Shown here in pieces: positions 37,363 through 47,271 of a stretch of 64,000 nucleotides of DNA. A program made the position numbers and the translations under genes. The stretch spans positions 34,159 to 98,158 of the forward strand of contig NZ_JAFFQR010000011.1 of the NCBI RefSeq assembly GCF_020736845.1, written 5' to 3'. The number at the start of each line of letters is the position of its first letter. Position 1 is the stretch's first letter. The notes under the pieces are model-generated. The model was given only the letters and a program-made list of their open reading frames with translations. It was not told the origin of the DNA and made no database searches. Source of the DNA: Paenibacillus farraposensis. Lineage in GTDB: Bacteria > Bacillota > Bacilli > Paenibacillales > Paenibacillaceae.

Positions 37363-38007
37363 TTACTGAATGTCCTGCTTGTCAGGAAGTCTTAGCGTCT
37401 GCGGGGTTGTACGGGAATCCAGCCAATTCGCAATGATGAGTCTGGCATATTCCAGTTCCTGTTCATCAGCACGGTCATAATACACACTCCGGAATTTTGG
37501 AAATCCCGCCCAGATTCAACAGCTTATCCGCCATAGCGTTCAGAAAAATCTGCTGCCGCTTGGTACGATTAAAGTCGCTATCTTCCCGATATCTAACATA
37601 ATACATGGCTTCTTCACCATTATAAAGCGGCTTGCCCGCCTCAATGCGAAACTGAATATGCATCGGGTTTTTATTCTCAATCGGCTTGTCGATCGGAAGC
37701 GCAACCCCACCTACTGCATTCACGGCATCCTGTATCCCCTAGCAGCACCGAGAACGGCTCCTTATGGTTAACCGTCGTTTCTTGCTGTTCCTGCTTTCCA
37801 GACTGGCGCGGCTGATAGGACTTCTCCAGCTTTTTTTTCCAGCGTCGGAGATACAAACAAGTCAAAAGCCACAAGCGTCAACGGTTTGCGGAACAGATAG
37901 CCTCCCGCAGCAATCAGCAACAAGACAATACATGAAATATATAGGGCGGTAAACTGTTTTTTCTTTAGAGACTTCCCGCTAACCCTCCTTCTATGTCTTC
38001 TCTCCAT
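37363..38007 (-). pseudogene. inactivated LytR-CpsA-Psr family gene
   Basis: Fragments of one protein lie in more than one frame. ATG 38007 follows GGAAGG and gives a basic tail and membrane segment (FTALYISCIVLLLIAAGGYL). Then come RQSGKQEQQETTVNHKEPFS, VLLG, the segment DAVNAVGGVALPIDKPIENK, the LCP core (YYVRYREDSDFNRTKRQQ) and a C-terminal VYYDRADEQELEYARLIIAN segment ending before TAA at 37363. Between VLLG and DAVNAVGG about 100 residues of the catalytic LCP domain are missing, and frame changes are needed near 37475 and 37800. LCP proteins attach wall polymers to peptidoglycan. This copy cannot work. Confidence 0.75.
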
Positions 38008-38166
38008 AATAAGTTCCTTCCTTCTTTCCTTCATAAATCGCATCTCTTCTTTAAACCGAATGAATCCCTTATAAAGAGAAAACCATCTCCCCCAAAGCAT
38101 AAAAGGTCTGCTGCCTTGTTGTCAAAAGTGCCATCGCGCAGACGCCCTCAAAACTCATGCCAAAAA

Positions 38167-38192
38167 AGGCTTCGCCCTTAGGGGCAAAGCCT
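38167..38192 (-). terminator. terminator of the carboxypeptidase-like gene
   Basis: AGGCTTCGCCC (38167-38177) and GGGCAAAGCCT (38182-38192) with a TTAG loop; six T follow on the minus strand. Confidence 0.82.
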
Positions 38193-38241
38193 CATTTGAT
38201 ATCCATCCAGTTCCTATGTAGCTTTCAGTTTCACTCCTCGT

Positions 38242-39189
38242 TTAATACAGCGACAGCTTCACCAAATTTTGCAGCCGGACCGGGAAAGATGTAAACAGCG
38301 AAAAACCATAATCGAACAACTTCCGCGTCTGCTTGAATCGCTCTTCCTTGCTGGCCGCACCGAGGACCACAGCAATTAACCGTCTGCCATGCTGCTCAGC
38401 GGTACCCGTGAAGCAATATCCGGCATCGCTTGTATAGCCTGCTTTCAGGCCATCTGTTCCCGCATAAGAGTAGGGTCCGTCCAGGGAGGGCAGCATCCAG
38501 TTCGTATTACTAATGTAAAGCCCTTTATCCTTCAACTCCATTTGCGTACGGCTGGACGTTTTTAAAATCTCCGGATGTGACGCAATCAGGTAAGAAGCCA
38601 GCTTTGCCGTATCACTTGCGGTCATTTTCGTTTCTCCACGAATATCCTCGGGATGATTTGGTCCCAATTCATCCTGCCCTGCCCCTGATGCATTGCTGAA
38701 GCGGCTGTCGGGAGACAGTCCAATTTGGGCAGCTTTCTCATTCATACGCTTCACAAAAGTCGCCTCACTGCCTGCTGAACGCTCTGCCAGTGCCACCGCG
38801 GCGTCATTCGCTGAATATACAACCATACTTTGGAACAGCTCGGATACCGTCATCCTTTCGCCATACCGCAGGGACAGATTTATACCCCCTACCGTACTCG
38901 CGTAACGGCTAATTCGCACCTCATCATTCCAGCCCAGCTTTCCAGTCCGGATATCTTCCAGCACCAACAGCTCGGTCATGAGCTTAGACATATTTGCGGA
39001 AGGCATGGGCGTGTCGCCATTTACATCCATCAGCAATTCACCAGTATGCATGTCCATCAGGACAGCGGCCTCTGCATCCACCTCCGGCTTCCCAACCAAC
39101 AGGCGAGGTCCAAGTGTAATAAAAATTATTATGATAAGTACCGGGATAACTATAGCCCAGCGTAACCAGTTTTTTTTCATCATCGTCAT
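38242..39189 (-). CDS. penicillin-binding-protein-5-like DD-carboxypeptidase homologue without the catalytic serine
   Basis: 315 residues from ATG 39189 (GGGGG upstream; an ATG three codons earlier is possible). A signal anchor spans about 10-27. The fold matches DacA/DacF: ANMSKLMT (65-72), SAND (126-129) and DGLKAGYTSDAGYCFTG (about 247-263). In active family members the first motif is SxxK (usually SMTK or SMSK) and the third KTG. Here they are N66-M-S-K69 and K-A-G. The Asn codon is AAT, one base from Ser. Without the acyl-enzyme serine, normal D-Ala cleavage is not expected. It may have a structural, regulatory or decoy role. Not a pseudogene by frame or length. Confidence 0.8.
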   Translation of the reverse strand: MTMMKKNWLRWAIVIPVLIIIIFITLGPRLLVGKPEVDAEAAVLMDMHTGELLMDVNGDTPMPSANMSKLMTELLVLEDIRTGKLGWNDEVRISRYASTVGGINLSLRYGERMTVSELFQSMVVYSANDAAVALAERSAGSEATFVKRMNEKAAQIGLSPDSRFSNASGAGQDELGPNHPEDIRGETKMTASDTAKLASYLIASHPEILKTSSRTQMELKDKGLYISNTNWMLPSLDGPYSYAGTDGLKAGYTSDAGYCFTGTAEQHGRRLIAVVLGAASKEERFKQTRKLFDYGFSLFTSFPVRLQNLVKLSLY

Positions 39190-39278
39190 AACCCCCATAC
39201 TTATTAGACGATGAAAAATCTATTTTGTCTGCAATTTTTCGAAAAAAAGATACAATTTTTTCACCTTTTTTTATTCAC

Positions 39279-39325
39279 AGCAAAATATCCGCCTCATCTG
39301 CTTTCAGGATAGCGGATATTTTGCT
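39279..39325 (-). terminator. stem-loop between oppF and the carboxypeptidase-like gene
   Basis: AGCAAAATATCCGC (39279-39292) and GCGGATATTTTGCT (39312-39325) form a perfect 14-base stem. The gene read through it is the opp operon, ending at 39349. The minus-side tail is A-rich; the plus side is T-rich, so the U tract is not ideal for the minus transcript. Confidence 0.55.
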
Positions 39326-39348
39326 TTATATCCTATTTTATTGTTGCA

Positions 39349-40314
39349 TTATACAAAATGGCAGGCTACAAAATGCTGGTCACCCGCATCCCGATATATC
39401 GGTGCCTCTGTTTTACAGCGCGCTTCCGCCATAGGGCAGCGTGTATGGAACTTGCAGCCGGACGGCGGATTGGCCGGAGAAGGAATGTCCCCTTTGAGCA
39501 CAATCCGCTGTCTCTTGACCGTCGGATCGGGAATCGGGACCGCCGATAGCAGCGCCTTCGTGTACGGATGAAGTGGATTGCGGAACAGCTCTTCCTTGGA
39601 AGTCAGTTCTACCATCGAGCCCAAATACATCACACCAATGCGGCTGCACAGATGCTCAACCACACTCAGATCATGCGAGATGAACAGATACGTTAACTGA
39701 CGTTCCTGCTGCAAATCACTTAACAAGTTAATGATCTGGGCCTGAATCGACACATCCAGCGCAGATACAGGTTCGTCCGCTACGATAAAATCAGGATTTA
39801 AGATCAAGGCCCGGGCAATCCCGATCCGCTGACGCTGACCGCCAGAGAACTCATGCGGATACCGATCATAGTGATACGAGGACAGGCCGCAAATGGTCAG
39901 CGTTTCGTTAACCTTCTTACGCAATTCGGCGCGATCAATCAGCCCGTGATCCAGCAGCGCCTCCCCGATAGCTTCGCCGACCTTAATTCTCGGGTTCAAG
40001 GAGCTAAAAGGGTCCTGAAACACGATTTGCAGCTTTGGACGAAGTGCCCGGATTTGCTCTTTGCTTAACGCGTACAGGTCCTCTCCTCTGTAGCGCACCG
40101 AGCCATCCGTCTTATCCATCAGTCTGAGAATCGTCCGCCCAATCGTACTTTTCCCACAGCCCGATTCCCCAACCAGCCCGAAGGACTCACCCTTATAAAT
40201 ATCAAATGATACATCGTCGACCGCCTTTACATGTCCGACCGTACGCTGAAAAACTCCGCCTGTGATCGGAAAATACTTTTTCAGCCCTTCCACCTGCATT
40301 AAAGGCTCGCTCAT
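39349..40314 (-). CDS. oppF: oligopeptide ABC transporter ATP-binding protein OppF
   Basis: 321 residues. Walker [16 protein letters not shown] loop, signature [15 protein letters not shown], Walker [14 protein letters not shown] and H loop [13 protein letters not shown] are intact. A C-terminal oligopeptide-transporter domain contains the C-rich [15 protein letters not shown] segment, which binds an Fe-S cluster in some relatives. It pairs with OppD as the two ATPases of the importer. Overlaps oppD by four bases. Operon order oppA-B-C-D-F matches Bacillus. Substrate range cannot be told. Confidence 0.92.
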   Translation of the reverse strand: MSEPLMQVEGLKKYFPITGGVFQRTVGHVKAVDDVSFDIYKGESFGLVGESGCGKSTIGRTILRLMDKTDGSVRYRGEDLYALSKEQIRALRPKLQIVFQDPFSSLNPRIKVGEAIGEALLDHGLIDRAELRKKVNETLTICGLSSYHYDRYPHEFSGGQRQRIGIARALILNPDFIVADEPVSALDVSIQAQIINLLSDLQQERQLTYLFISHDLSVVEHLCSRIGVMYLGSMVELTSKEELFRNPLHPYTKALLSAVPIPDPTVKRQRIVLKGDIPSPANPPSGCKFHTRCPMAEARCKTEAPIYRDAGDQHFVACHFV

Positions 40315-41294
40315 ATCCGTTGCCCCCCTTCTTTCTCATATAGCCAGCAGGCAACCTTATGACCATTCTCCTTTTCGTTAAAGGGAGGAGCCTGATCCTT
40401 GCAAATTTGCATACAATGCGCACATCGGTCATGAAAATGACAATTTTCCCCAAGCTCAATGGGGTTGGGAACCTGGCCCGGGATGGAATACAGCCGCTCC
40501 ATTTTCTGATTAATGACAGGCTTGGCTTTTAAAAGTCCTTGGGTATACGGATGCTGCGGATTTTTGAACAGCTCAATGACAGGAGCCTCTTCAATAACGT
40601 TGCCTGCGTACATAATTACTACATAATCCGCCATCTCTGCCACAACACCCAAATCATGTGTGATAAGCATAATGGAGGTTTTAAGCTTATCCTTCAAATC
40701 CCGCATCAATTCCAGAATTTGCGCCTGGATCGTAACATCCAGTGCCGTTGTCGGCTCATCCGCAATCAGCAGCTTCGGATTACAGCTTAAGGCGATGGCA
40801 ATCATGATCCGCTGGCGCATACCGCCACTCATCTCATGGGGATAGGAATGAAATATTTCCTCCGGCCGCGAAATGCCTACCAAACTAATCAGTTCAATGG
40901 CTCGCGCACGTGCTTCCTTTTTACTCATTAATGTATGCATCAGCAGCGGTTCCGTAATCTGTTCTCCAATCGTAAGCACCGGATTCAAAGAAGACATCGG
41001 CTCCTGAAAAATAATCGAAATGTCATTGCCGCGAATTCGTTGCATTTGACCTTTACCCAGCGTCAAGAGATTTTTGCCCTCAAACCAGATTTCACCGTCA
41101 GAGGTGTGAGGAGAATCAATCAGCCGCATCATGGTCATCGCTGTTACGCTTTTACCGCAGCCCGATTCCCCTACCACACAGAGCGTTTCACCCTCACGAA
41201 TTTTAAAGCTGACGTCATTGACCGCTTTGACAGTTCCGTTAGAGGTATGAAAGTGGGTCTTCAGGTTGCGAAATTCGATCAAAGCATTTTCCAT
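40311..41294 (-). CDS. oppD: oligopeptide ABC transporter ATP-binding protein OppD
   Basis: 327 residues. Walker [15 protein letters not shown], signature [15 protein letters not shown], Walker [14 protein letters not shown] and H loop [13 protein letters not shown] are complete. The C-terminal CxxxC-type segment [18 protein letters not shown] is typical of OppD. It supplies one of two ATPase subunits under the OppB/OppC permease. Downstream of oppC by 13 bases. Confidence 0.92.
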   Translation of the reverse strand: MENALIEFRNLKTHFHTSNGTVKAVNDVSFKIREGETLCVVGESGCGKSVTAMTMMRLIDSPHTSDGEIWFEGKNLLTLGKGQMQRIRGNDISIIFQEPMSSLNPVLTIGEQITEPLLMHTLMSKKEARARAIELISLVGISRPEEIFHSYPHEMSGGMRQRIMIAIALSCNPKLLIADEPTTALDVTIQAQILELMRDLKDKLKTSIMLITHDLGVVAEMADYVVIMYAGNVIEEAPVIELFKNPQHPYTQGLLKAKPVINQKMERLYSIPGQVPNPIELGENCHFHDRCAHCMQICKDQAPPFNEKENGHKVACWLYEKEGGQRI

Positions 41295-41307
41295 AAACGT
41301 TCGTCTC

Positions 41308-42231
41308 CTACTTCTTCATTTTGGGGTCCAGTGCATCGCGCAAACCGTCACCGATCAGGTTAATGGCTACAACTGTAATCAGAATACACATTCCCGGCGG
41401 AATCCATATCCAAGGCCGTTTGCGGAAGTCGATCAGATTATTCGCAGCCGAAATCATATTCCCCCACGAAGGAGTGGGCGGCACCACACCAATTCCCAGA
41501 TAACTGAGCGCAGATTCAGTAATAATGGAGCCAGCCACCCCGAGCGTAGCCGTAACAATAATGATAGGAATGGTATTCGGAAGCAGATGACGGAATATTT
41601 TGCTGCGATCTCTCAAGCCCAGCGCCTCTGTTGCCTGCATGAACTCCTGTTCACGCAGTGACAGAATTTGCCCTCTGACCAGACGGGACAAGCTCGTCCA
41701 GCTCAAAGCCCCAATAATGAGCATCAGGAAATAAATCCGGTTCGACGGATCAACCTTCAAATCGGATAATACCGCACCTAAAATGATAAGCAGCGGCAGT
41801 GTAGGCAGTGCCATAAAAATATCGGCAATCCGCATAATAATCGTATCTACGCTTTTACGGTAAAACCCGGCCAGCGCCCCTAACGTCGCACCGATGGCGA
41901 CCGAAATAAACGTAGCGACCAGTCCCACCGTCAAAGAAATACGCCCAGCCAGCATCGTCCGTAGTAAAATGTCTCTGCCAAACTTATCGGTACCGAGCCA
42001 ATACTGGGCATTAGGCGATAAATTTTTGTCAGATAGCTTGTAATCATCTAAATGATAAGGTGAAATCATCGGTCCTAATACACAGATAATCACCATCAAA
42101 ATTAATATAACGAGTCCGGCCAAGGCCAGACGGTTTCGGTTAAAACGGTGAATGGCCATTCTCCATGGGGACGCTTCAGGACAGATCGCCGCCTTTGATT
42201 TCGTTTCAATTATGACTGTTTTTGCGGACAA
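41308..42231 (-). CDS. oppC: oligopeptide ABC transporter permease OppC
   Basis: 307 residues. Six membrane segments, the first at about 33-55 (LALAGLVILILMVIICVLGP). The family's extended N-terminal helix and the coupling-helix EAA-like loop (EQEFMQATEALGLRDRSKIF, then RHLLPNTIPI) are clear. It forms the membrane channel with OppB. Only 11 bases separate it from oppB. Confidence 0.92.
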   Translation of the reverse strand: MSAKTVIIETKSKAAICPEASPWRMAIHRFNRNRLALAGLVILILMVIICVLGPMISPYHLDDYKLSDKNLSPNAQYWLGTDKFGRDILLRTMLAGRISLTVGLVATFISVAIGATLGALAGFYRKSVDTIIMRIADIFMALPTLPLLIILGAVLSDLKVDPSNRIYFLMLIIGALSWTSLSRLVRGQILSLREQEFMQATEALGLRDRSKIFRHLLPNTIPIIIVTATLGVAGSIITESALSYLGIGVVPPTPSWGNMISAANNLIDFRKRPWIWIPPGMCILITVVAINLIGDGLRDALDPKMKK

Positions 42232-42242
42232 TAGTATCCCTC

Positions 42243-43205
42243 CTATTTCAAGCGAATTCTTGGATCAGCCATGCCATACAAGACATCCGAAAGCAGATTT
42301 CCAAGGAGCGTAAGAACAGCCAGGAAAATAGTGAAGCCCAACATAAACGGATAGTCCCGCATGCTGATTGACTCCAGATAAACCTGCCCCACACCCGGCC
42401 ACACGAATACCTTCTCCAGAATCATCGCCCCTCCAAACAAGGCCGGGAGTTCGAAGCCAAGCAGTGTGATTGCCGGAATCAATGCGTTGCGCAGAGCGTG
42501 CTTGAAAATAACCGTCCGTTCCTTCAAGCCTTTGGCACGTGCAGTACGAATGTAGTCCTGACGGATAACCTCCAGCATGCCTGTACGGAAATACCGTGTT
42601 AGACTGCCTGTACTTAACATCGTAAGTACGAGTGTCGGCAGAAACATATGCTTGAGGATATCCACTACATAAGCCCACGAGCCTGGCTCCATCCCTGCTG
42701 TGGTCATCCCTCCAACCGGAAGAATCCCCCATTCGAGTGCAAATATTTTGATAACCAGAAGACCTATAAAGAATGAAGGCAGCGACATACATAAGAAAAT
42801 GAATAATGTAACAAACTTATCGAACAGTGAATATTGAAACTTGGCTGAAAACACCCCGGCAAAAACAGCAATCAGCCAGCTAAAAATAAGACTAAAAAAA
42901 GCAATGATAAATGAGTTCCATACATAATTGCCAATGACCCTCGTTACGGGCTGCTTATGCTGTAATGAATCTCCCATATTTCCTTTTAGCATATTGCCGG
43001 CCCATATAAAGTAGCGTTGGTACTCTGGCTTATCCAGCCCGTAAATATGCCGTAGCTGCTGCGCCTTTTCGGCGGTCATATTCGGGTTCTGCTTGGCTGT
43101 AATATAATCACCCGGCACCATGGCTGAAATCGCAAATACAATAATGGATATGCCAATAAGTGTGGGGATGAGCTGCAGCAGTCGGCGAATAATGTACTGC
43201 TTCAT
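42243..43205 (-). CDS. oppB: oligopeptide ABC transporter permease OppB
   Basis: 320 residues from ATG 43205, which follows GGAGGAATG. Six spans beginning at MKQYIIRRLLQLIPTLIGIS; the EAA loop is RQDYIRTARAKGLKERTVIF followed by KHALRNALIPAIT. It forms the channel with OppC. An in-frame stretch upstream of 43205 lies in the 70-base oppA-oppB gap and has no good start. Confidence 0.92.
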   Translation of the reverse strand: MKQYIIRRLLQLIPTLIGISIIVFAISAMVPGDYITAKQNPNMTAEKAQQLRHIYGLDKPEYQRYFIWAGNMLKGNMGDSLQHKQPVTRVIGNYVWNSFIIAFFSLIFSWLIAVFAGVFSAKFQYSLFDKFVTLFIFLCMSLPSFFIGLLVIKIFALEWGILPVGGMTTAGMEPGSWAYVVDILKHMFLPTLVLTMLSTGSLTRYFRTGMLEVIRQDYIRTARAKGLKERTVIFKHALRNALIPAITLLGFELPALFGGAMILEKVFVWPGVGQVYLESISMRDYPFMLGFTIFLAVLTLLGNLLSDVLYGMADPRIRLK

Positions 43206-43275
43206 AATCATTCCTCCAGAACGAATAAAGTGATCATGCCCAGCCCGTGAGAGCTGAGCATATGATTGGCAACCC

Positions 43276-45015
43276 TTATTGAGCGATCTGAGCGTTATGC
43301 AAAGTGAATTCAAAATCCTTGTATGGCGAGATATCAAAGCCGGTCAAACGTCCATTAATCGGCCACATATCTCTGCGTTGGTACATAAAGATAACCGGCA
43401 AATCCTTGTTCATTTCCTGATAAAGCTGTTTGTAGATCTCCTTGCGCTTCTCTTGGTTCAATTCATGCTTGCCGGCAAACGACAACTCGTCGACCTTTTT
43501 GTTCGAGTAGCCGATATCATTTTGTGCACCATTCGTAATATAAACCGTTGTATCCGGATCAGGTGTCAAGCCCCAAGCAGCAAAGAACATATCGAACTTG
43601 CCTGTATCCTTTTTATCCATTATTGCGTTAAAATCCAATGTTTCAGATGTCAGCTTAATGCCCAGCTCCTTGTAGTTGTTCGTCATAATCGGCAGCAATG
43701 CTTCTACAACGGGATTATCTGCGGTCGCAGAGAAATTAATCGTCAGCTTCTCTTCATCTTTCTCACGAATCCCATCCGCGCCAGCCTTCCATCCTGCCTC
43801 ATCCAGTAAAGCCTTCGCTTTACCCATATCAAATTCATACTTATTGATGCCTTCATTCGTGTAAGACCAGGATTCTGTAGACTGAGGAATGTTAATCACA
43901 TTCGCATATGGGCCATATACGCCCTGCACGATCTCCTTGCGGTTCAAGCCAATAGTTAGAGCCTGACGTACTTTAGGGTCCTGAAATTTCTTTTCTTTGT
44001 GGTTAAACGCGATATATCCATATCCGTTCGTCGGCATAATATGCACATTCAGGAAGCCCAGAGCCTTCAATTCCTCTACGTTATCTTCAGTAACCGTAAC
44101 GTTGTCCATATCGGTTTCACCCGTTTGCAACATGGACAGGTTAGTCTCTTCCGTGGTTGTTTTGAAAATAACCGATTTCACCTTCGGTGCACCCTTGAAG
44201 TAGTTCGGATTGGCTTCAAATACCACTTGCTGGCCCGGAGAAAAGCTCTTGAGCACGTATTGCCCGGAGCCGATTGGCTTGTTATTAAGCGCCTTGATAC
44301 TGTCCAGATTGCCCTTTCTGTAGCCTTTTCCGTAATAAGCCTCTGGCATGAAATATAACTCACCCAAAAAATCCTTAGTATAGGCTGTTGCTTCTGTAAC
44401 TGTTATTTCTACCGTGTTATCATCAATGACTTTGATACCGGAGATATCATTTGTTTTACCATCGTGATATTCCTTACCACCTTTAATCTTAAAAGACAGA
44501 ACATCCGTTTCACCGTCGTAATTCGGATCATGCAGCACCTTGAGAACAAAGGCATAATCCTTCACCGTTACCGGCGTGCCGTCGCTATACTTCACACCTG
44601 GCTTCAAATGAAACGTATATTTTAGTCCATCCGGCGATACATCCACTTTGTCAGCCAGGCTATTTTCATATGTACCATCTGCTTTCACCTGTATAAAGGA
44701 ATCAAATACCGTTCTGACTACATACAGATCGTAAGTCGTTTGCCAGAAAAGCGGATTAAATACCCCTTTGGGTGATGTCATACCTACCACAATATTATCT
44801 TTTCGATTGGTTGCTCCTGATGGATTTTGCGACAGATCTTGCGCTTTAATGACACCATCCGTGACTTGTACCTTCTCTTCATTACCTTCTGTTTTATTTT
44901 TCGCACTACCCGGCTCTTGCTGTGCCTCATTAGCACCTCCGCTGCATCCGGCAAACAGAACACCAACAATCGTAAGCACCATAAGCAAAGAAACCCATTT
45001 CTTCGTCTTTACCAT
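43276..45015 (-). CDS. oppA: oligopeptide-binding lipoprotein OppA
   Basis: 579 residues. A lipoprotein signal ends in LFAGC (Cys at about 23), so the mature protein is lipid-anchored outside the membrane. The SBP_bac_5 domain follows: GVFNPLFWQTTYDLYVVRTV, VKVKDYAFVLKV-like segment and LPVIFMYQRRDMWPINGRLT near the end. It captures peptides and hands them to OppBC. First gene of the operon, with a promoter at 45206-45234. Confidence 0.93.
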   Translation of the reverse strand: MVKTKKWVSLLMVLTIVGVLFAGCSGGANEAQQEPGSAKNKTEGNEEKVQVTDGVIKAQDLSQNPSGATNRKDNIVVGMTSPKGVFNPLFWQTTYDLYVVRTVFDSFIQVKADGTYENSLADKVDVSPDGLKYTFHLKPGVKYSDGTPVTVKDYAFVLKVLHDPNYDGETDVLSFKIKGGKEYHDGKTNDISGIKVIDDNTVEITVTEATAYTKDFLGELYFMPEAYYGKGYRKGNLDSIKALNNKPIGSGQYVLKSFSPGQQVVFEANPNYFKGAPKVKSVIFKTTTEETNLSMLQTGETDMDNVTVTEDNVEELKALGFLNVHIMPTNGYGYIAFNHKEKKFQDPKVRQALTIGLNRKEIVQGVYGPYANVINIPQSTESWSYTNEGINKYEFDMGKAKALLDEAGWKAGADGIREKDEEKLTINFSATADNPVVEALLPIMTNNYKELGIKLTSETLDFNAIMDKKDTGKFDMFFAAWGLTPDPDTTVYITNGAQNDIGYSNKKVDELSFAGKHELNQEKRKEIYKQLYQEMNKDLPVIFMYQRRDMWPINGRLTGFDISPYKDFEFTLHNAQIAQ

Positions 45016-45503
45016 CCTGTTAATCCCCCTTAGTCGCTTCTTTATTTAACATCTTTTCTCCATTCCCGCGGTAATTTATTAAAGCCTAAGGCTTAAAAAT
45101 GAAGTGTCCACATCCTCTAACTGTTACCATGAATAGAGTAAATACGAGTTTTAGACCTTTGGTCAATTTTATGGACTGATAACCATTACATTTTTATTAA
45201 GGTTTATCTTAAGTGTAAAATAACATCACGTCAATATCTTTTTTATGTAACCTAAAAACGAAAACCGTCTATTTTTGCAAATTCCATAAATTATAATGAT
45301 GAAAAATTGACTGTGAGTTTAAATTATATGTAATATAATTTAACATGAAAAATCTAGGAATGTTTACTCTGGGGAGTTAAGAAGCGTATGATTAAGAATT
45401 TGATTATACAATCATGATTATGACTAATGGTTAAACATGGATTGTATTATTAGTAAGTTACAATAGATGGCACTTGTTGTCAATATAAAAAGACACAAAA
45501 AAA
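45016..45503. other. opp promoter region and long AT-rich gap
   Basis: 488 bases without a gene. Contains the oppA promoter (45206-45234), a ~190-base leader and AT-rich sequence up to the rpsR terminator. I see no riboswitch or operator of known type. Confidence 0.6.
45206..45234 (-). promoter_or_regulatory. probable opp operon promoter
   Basis: On the minus strand TTGACG (45234-45229), 17 bases, TAAGAT (45211-45206). The leader would be about 190 bases. No second promoter was obvious. Confidence 0.5.
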
Positions 45504-45527
45504 GACATTCCCGGTTCCGGGAATGTC
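45504..45527 (-). terminator. terminator of rpsF-ssb-rpsR
   Basis: GACATTCCCGG (45504-45514), TT loop, CCGGGAATGTC (45517-45527); seven T follow on the minus strand. Confidence 0.92.
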
Positions 45528-45543
45528 CTTTCTCTTCCTGCTA

Positions 45544-45816
45544 CTATTCAGTAGTGTAAGGAAGCAATGCGATTTGACGGGAACGTTTAATCGCGATTGT
45601 CAACATACGTTGATATTTCGCGCTTGTTCCAGTTACACGACGAGGAAGGATTTTTCCACGCTCGCTGATGAATTTTTTAAGCAAATCAGTATCTTTATAG
45701 TCAATGTGAGTAATTTTGTTCACAGTGAAGAAACATACTTTACGACGTTTGTTGCGACCACCACGACGAGCTGGTCTTTTGTTATCGTCGCCGCCTTCTC
45801 TTTGTCTGAAGCCCAT
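45544..45816 (-). CDS. rpsR: 30S ribosomal protein S18
   Basis: 90 residues. The sequence [20 protein letters not shown] and [20 protein letters not shown] are diagnostic. S18 forms a heterodimer with S6 at the platform of the 30S subunit. The 3' gene of the rpsF-ssb-rpsR operon. A 21-base gap separates it from ssb. Confidence 0.96.
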   Translation of the reverse strand: MGFRQREGGDDNKRPARRGGRNKRRKVCFFTVNKITHIDYKDTDLLKKFISERGKILPRRVTGTSAKYQRMLTIAIKRSRQIALLPYTTE

Positions 45817-45837
45817 TCTTTGTCAGTCCTTTCCTAA

Positions 45838-46329
45838 TTAAAATGGTAGATCATCATCTGAAATATCGATCGGTTTTCCGTCATCGGAAAAAGGATCCTG
45901 ATTGTTTCGCGAGTTATTAGACCCACGTCCATTATTGCTGCTACCGCCTCCGAAAGGAGACTCCTCACGCATACCTCCACCGCTATTGCCGCCACCATTG
46001 CCGCTATCGCGGCTAGATTCCAAGAAACGAACATTATCAGCCACAATTTCAGTTACGTACACACGTTTACCTTCATTGTTCTCATAGTTGCGTACTTGGA
46101 TACGGCCTTCAACAGCCGTCAAACGACCTTTGCGAAGATAGTTAGCGCACGTTTCAGCAAGCTGACGCCAGGTTACGATCGGTAAAAAATCCGCTTCCCG
46201 TTCGCCGCCTTGACTTGTAAACGGACGGTCTACAGCCAGGGTAAACTGGGTTACCGCTACACCAGACGGTGTATAACGCAGTTCCGGATCTTTGGTCAAA
46301 CGACCGATCAGAATGACACGGTTCAACAA
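45838..46329 (-). CDS. ssb: single-stranded DNA-binding protein
   Basis: 163 residues. The OB fold begins [20 protein letters not shown] and contains TRRQLAE-like [16 protein letters not shown] and [20 protein letters not shown]. The linker is rich in Gly, Asn and Ser. The tail [11 protein letters not shown] is the conserved acidic tip that recruits replication and repair partners. Lies between rpsF and rpsR in the typical Bacillales order. Confidence 0.96.
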   Translation of the reverse strand: MLNRVILIGRLTKDPELRYTPSGVAVTQFTLAVDRPFTSQGGEREADFLPIVTWRQLAETCANYLRKGRLTAVEGRIQVRNYENNEGKRVYVTEIVADNVRFLESSRDSGNGGGNSGGGMREESPFGGGSSNNGRGSNNSRNNQDPFSDDGKPIDISDDDLPF

Positions 46330-46378
46330 TCCAATCCCCTCCTTTGAGCGTTGTTCATTACATAATCACGTACAATAA

Positions 46379-46663
46379 TTAAGCTACGTCGTTCGTAATG
46401 AGATAACGAATTACTTCGTCAGAAATTTTCATGATACGCTCAAGCTCAGTAACAACAGCAGGTTCTGCTGTAAAGTTTACCAAAACGAAAGAACCATCAC
46501 GGAATTTCTTGATCTCATACGCAAGACGGCGTTTAGTAACATCGTGATTCGTAATTTCGCCACCGCCGTTAGAGATGATACCTTGGAATTTTTCGACTGT
46601 CGCTTGAACAGCTTCCTGGTCAATGTCAGGACGAATAATGTACATTACTTCGTATTTACGCAT
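46379..46663 (-). CDS. rpsF: 30S ribosomal protein S6
   Basis: 94 residues, MRKYEVMYIIRPDIDQEAVQ to EVIRYLITND. First gene of the operon, ATG 46663 behind AAGGAGG. S6 with S18 binds the central domain of 16S rRNA and, in Bacillus, an S6:S18 leader element controls the operon. A stem (CTCAA/TTGAG near 46694-46708) exists in the leader, but I could not confirm the S6:S18 consensus. Confidence 0.95.
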   Translation of the reverse strand: MRKYEVMYIIRPDIDQEAVQATVEKFQGIISNGGGEITNHDVTKRRLAYEIKKFRDGSFVLVNFTAEPAVVTELERIMKISDEVIRYLITNDVA

Positions 46664-47076
46664 TCTTTACACCTCCTTATGGACATAAGGCCCTCAATCC
46701 AGTTGAGAGCAAGGAACGAGCCTAAACTCGCACTAAATAAGTCTACCAAATTGAGCGACTGGATGCAACCCGCAATTTTATTTTCACAACAATATTACAG
46801 TATCAATCTGCCTTTCGAGATAAACCACCATTACCGTTTGTCCGCCTAGGAAACACTGTTATATCTGAATAGGTTTCCTTATTTGGCGTGGCTTTGTGGG
46901 TCAAGCCGAGCAGGAAATGAGCCACACATTCGCGCATAATAACTGTCATAATGGGATGCGCAGCCGCTGTCACCTTACCGCCACCATCCGATAGAAACAC
47001 GACACATGATTCTGCATGCAACAGCGCACACTAAGGGTTGCAATTCAGATCAACATATATAAGGAGGGAATTTCTC
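46664..47076. other. intergenic region between rpsF and the yjzC-like gene
   Basis: 413 bases. It holds the rpsF leader and promoter on one side and the start signals of the yjzC-like gene on the other. A minus-strand frame of 72 codons at 46803-47021 has no ribosome binding site and is not called. No clear -10/-35 pair found. Confidence 0.55.
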
Positions 47077-47271
47077 ATGGGTGAAAAAACCGAATTTGAG
47101 CCAGGCGACAAAGTACCTAACGACGGTGTGTATATGGAAGTGGGCGAGAAAAGCTTTCATACGGAAATTCAAAACCCGCAGCAGGTAACGCTGGAAAGAG
47201 GCGACTTTTTTCCGGAAACCACCAACCATAACCGCAAGTGGAAGAAAAAAACGAAAGCCCGCGTTCATTAA
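47077..47271 (+). CDS. yjzC: YjzC-family small protein
   Basis: 64 residues from ATG 47077, which follows AAGGAGGG. The sequence FEPGDKVPNDGVYMEVGEKS, then RGDFFPETTNHNRKWKKKTK, matches YjzC (GDxxPNNGxYxExG ... GDxFPExxNHNRKW). Function unknown; the conserved His-Asn-His region suggests a beta-rich small fold. An in-frame upstream stretch has no start signal. Confidence 0.85.
   Translation: MGEKTEFEPGDKVPNDGVYMEVGEKSFHTEIQNPQQVTLERGDFFPETTNHNRKWKKKTKARVH

Noticed and set aside
46664..46760. S6:S18 leader element of the rpsF operon
   Set aside because: A small stem is present but the conserved bulged CCG core could not be identified with confidence.
46803..47021. 72-codon minus-strand ORF between rpsF and the yjzC-like gene
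   Set aside because: No ribosome binding site and no recognisable family; it covers sequence likely to hold promoters.
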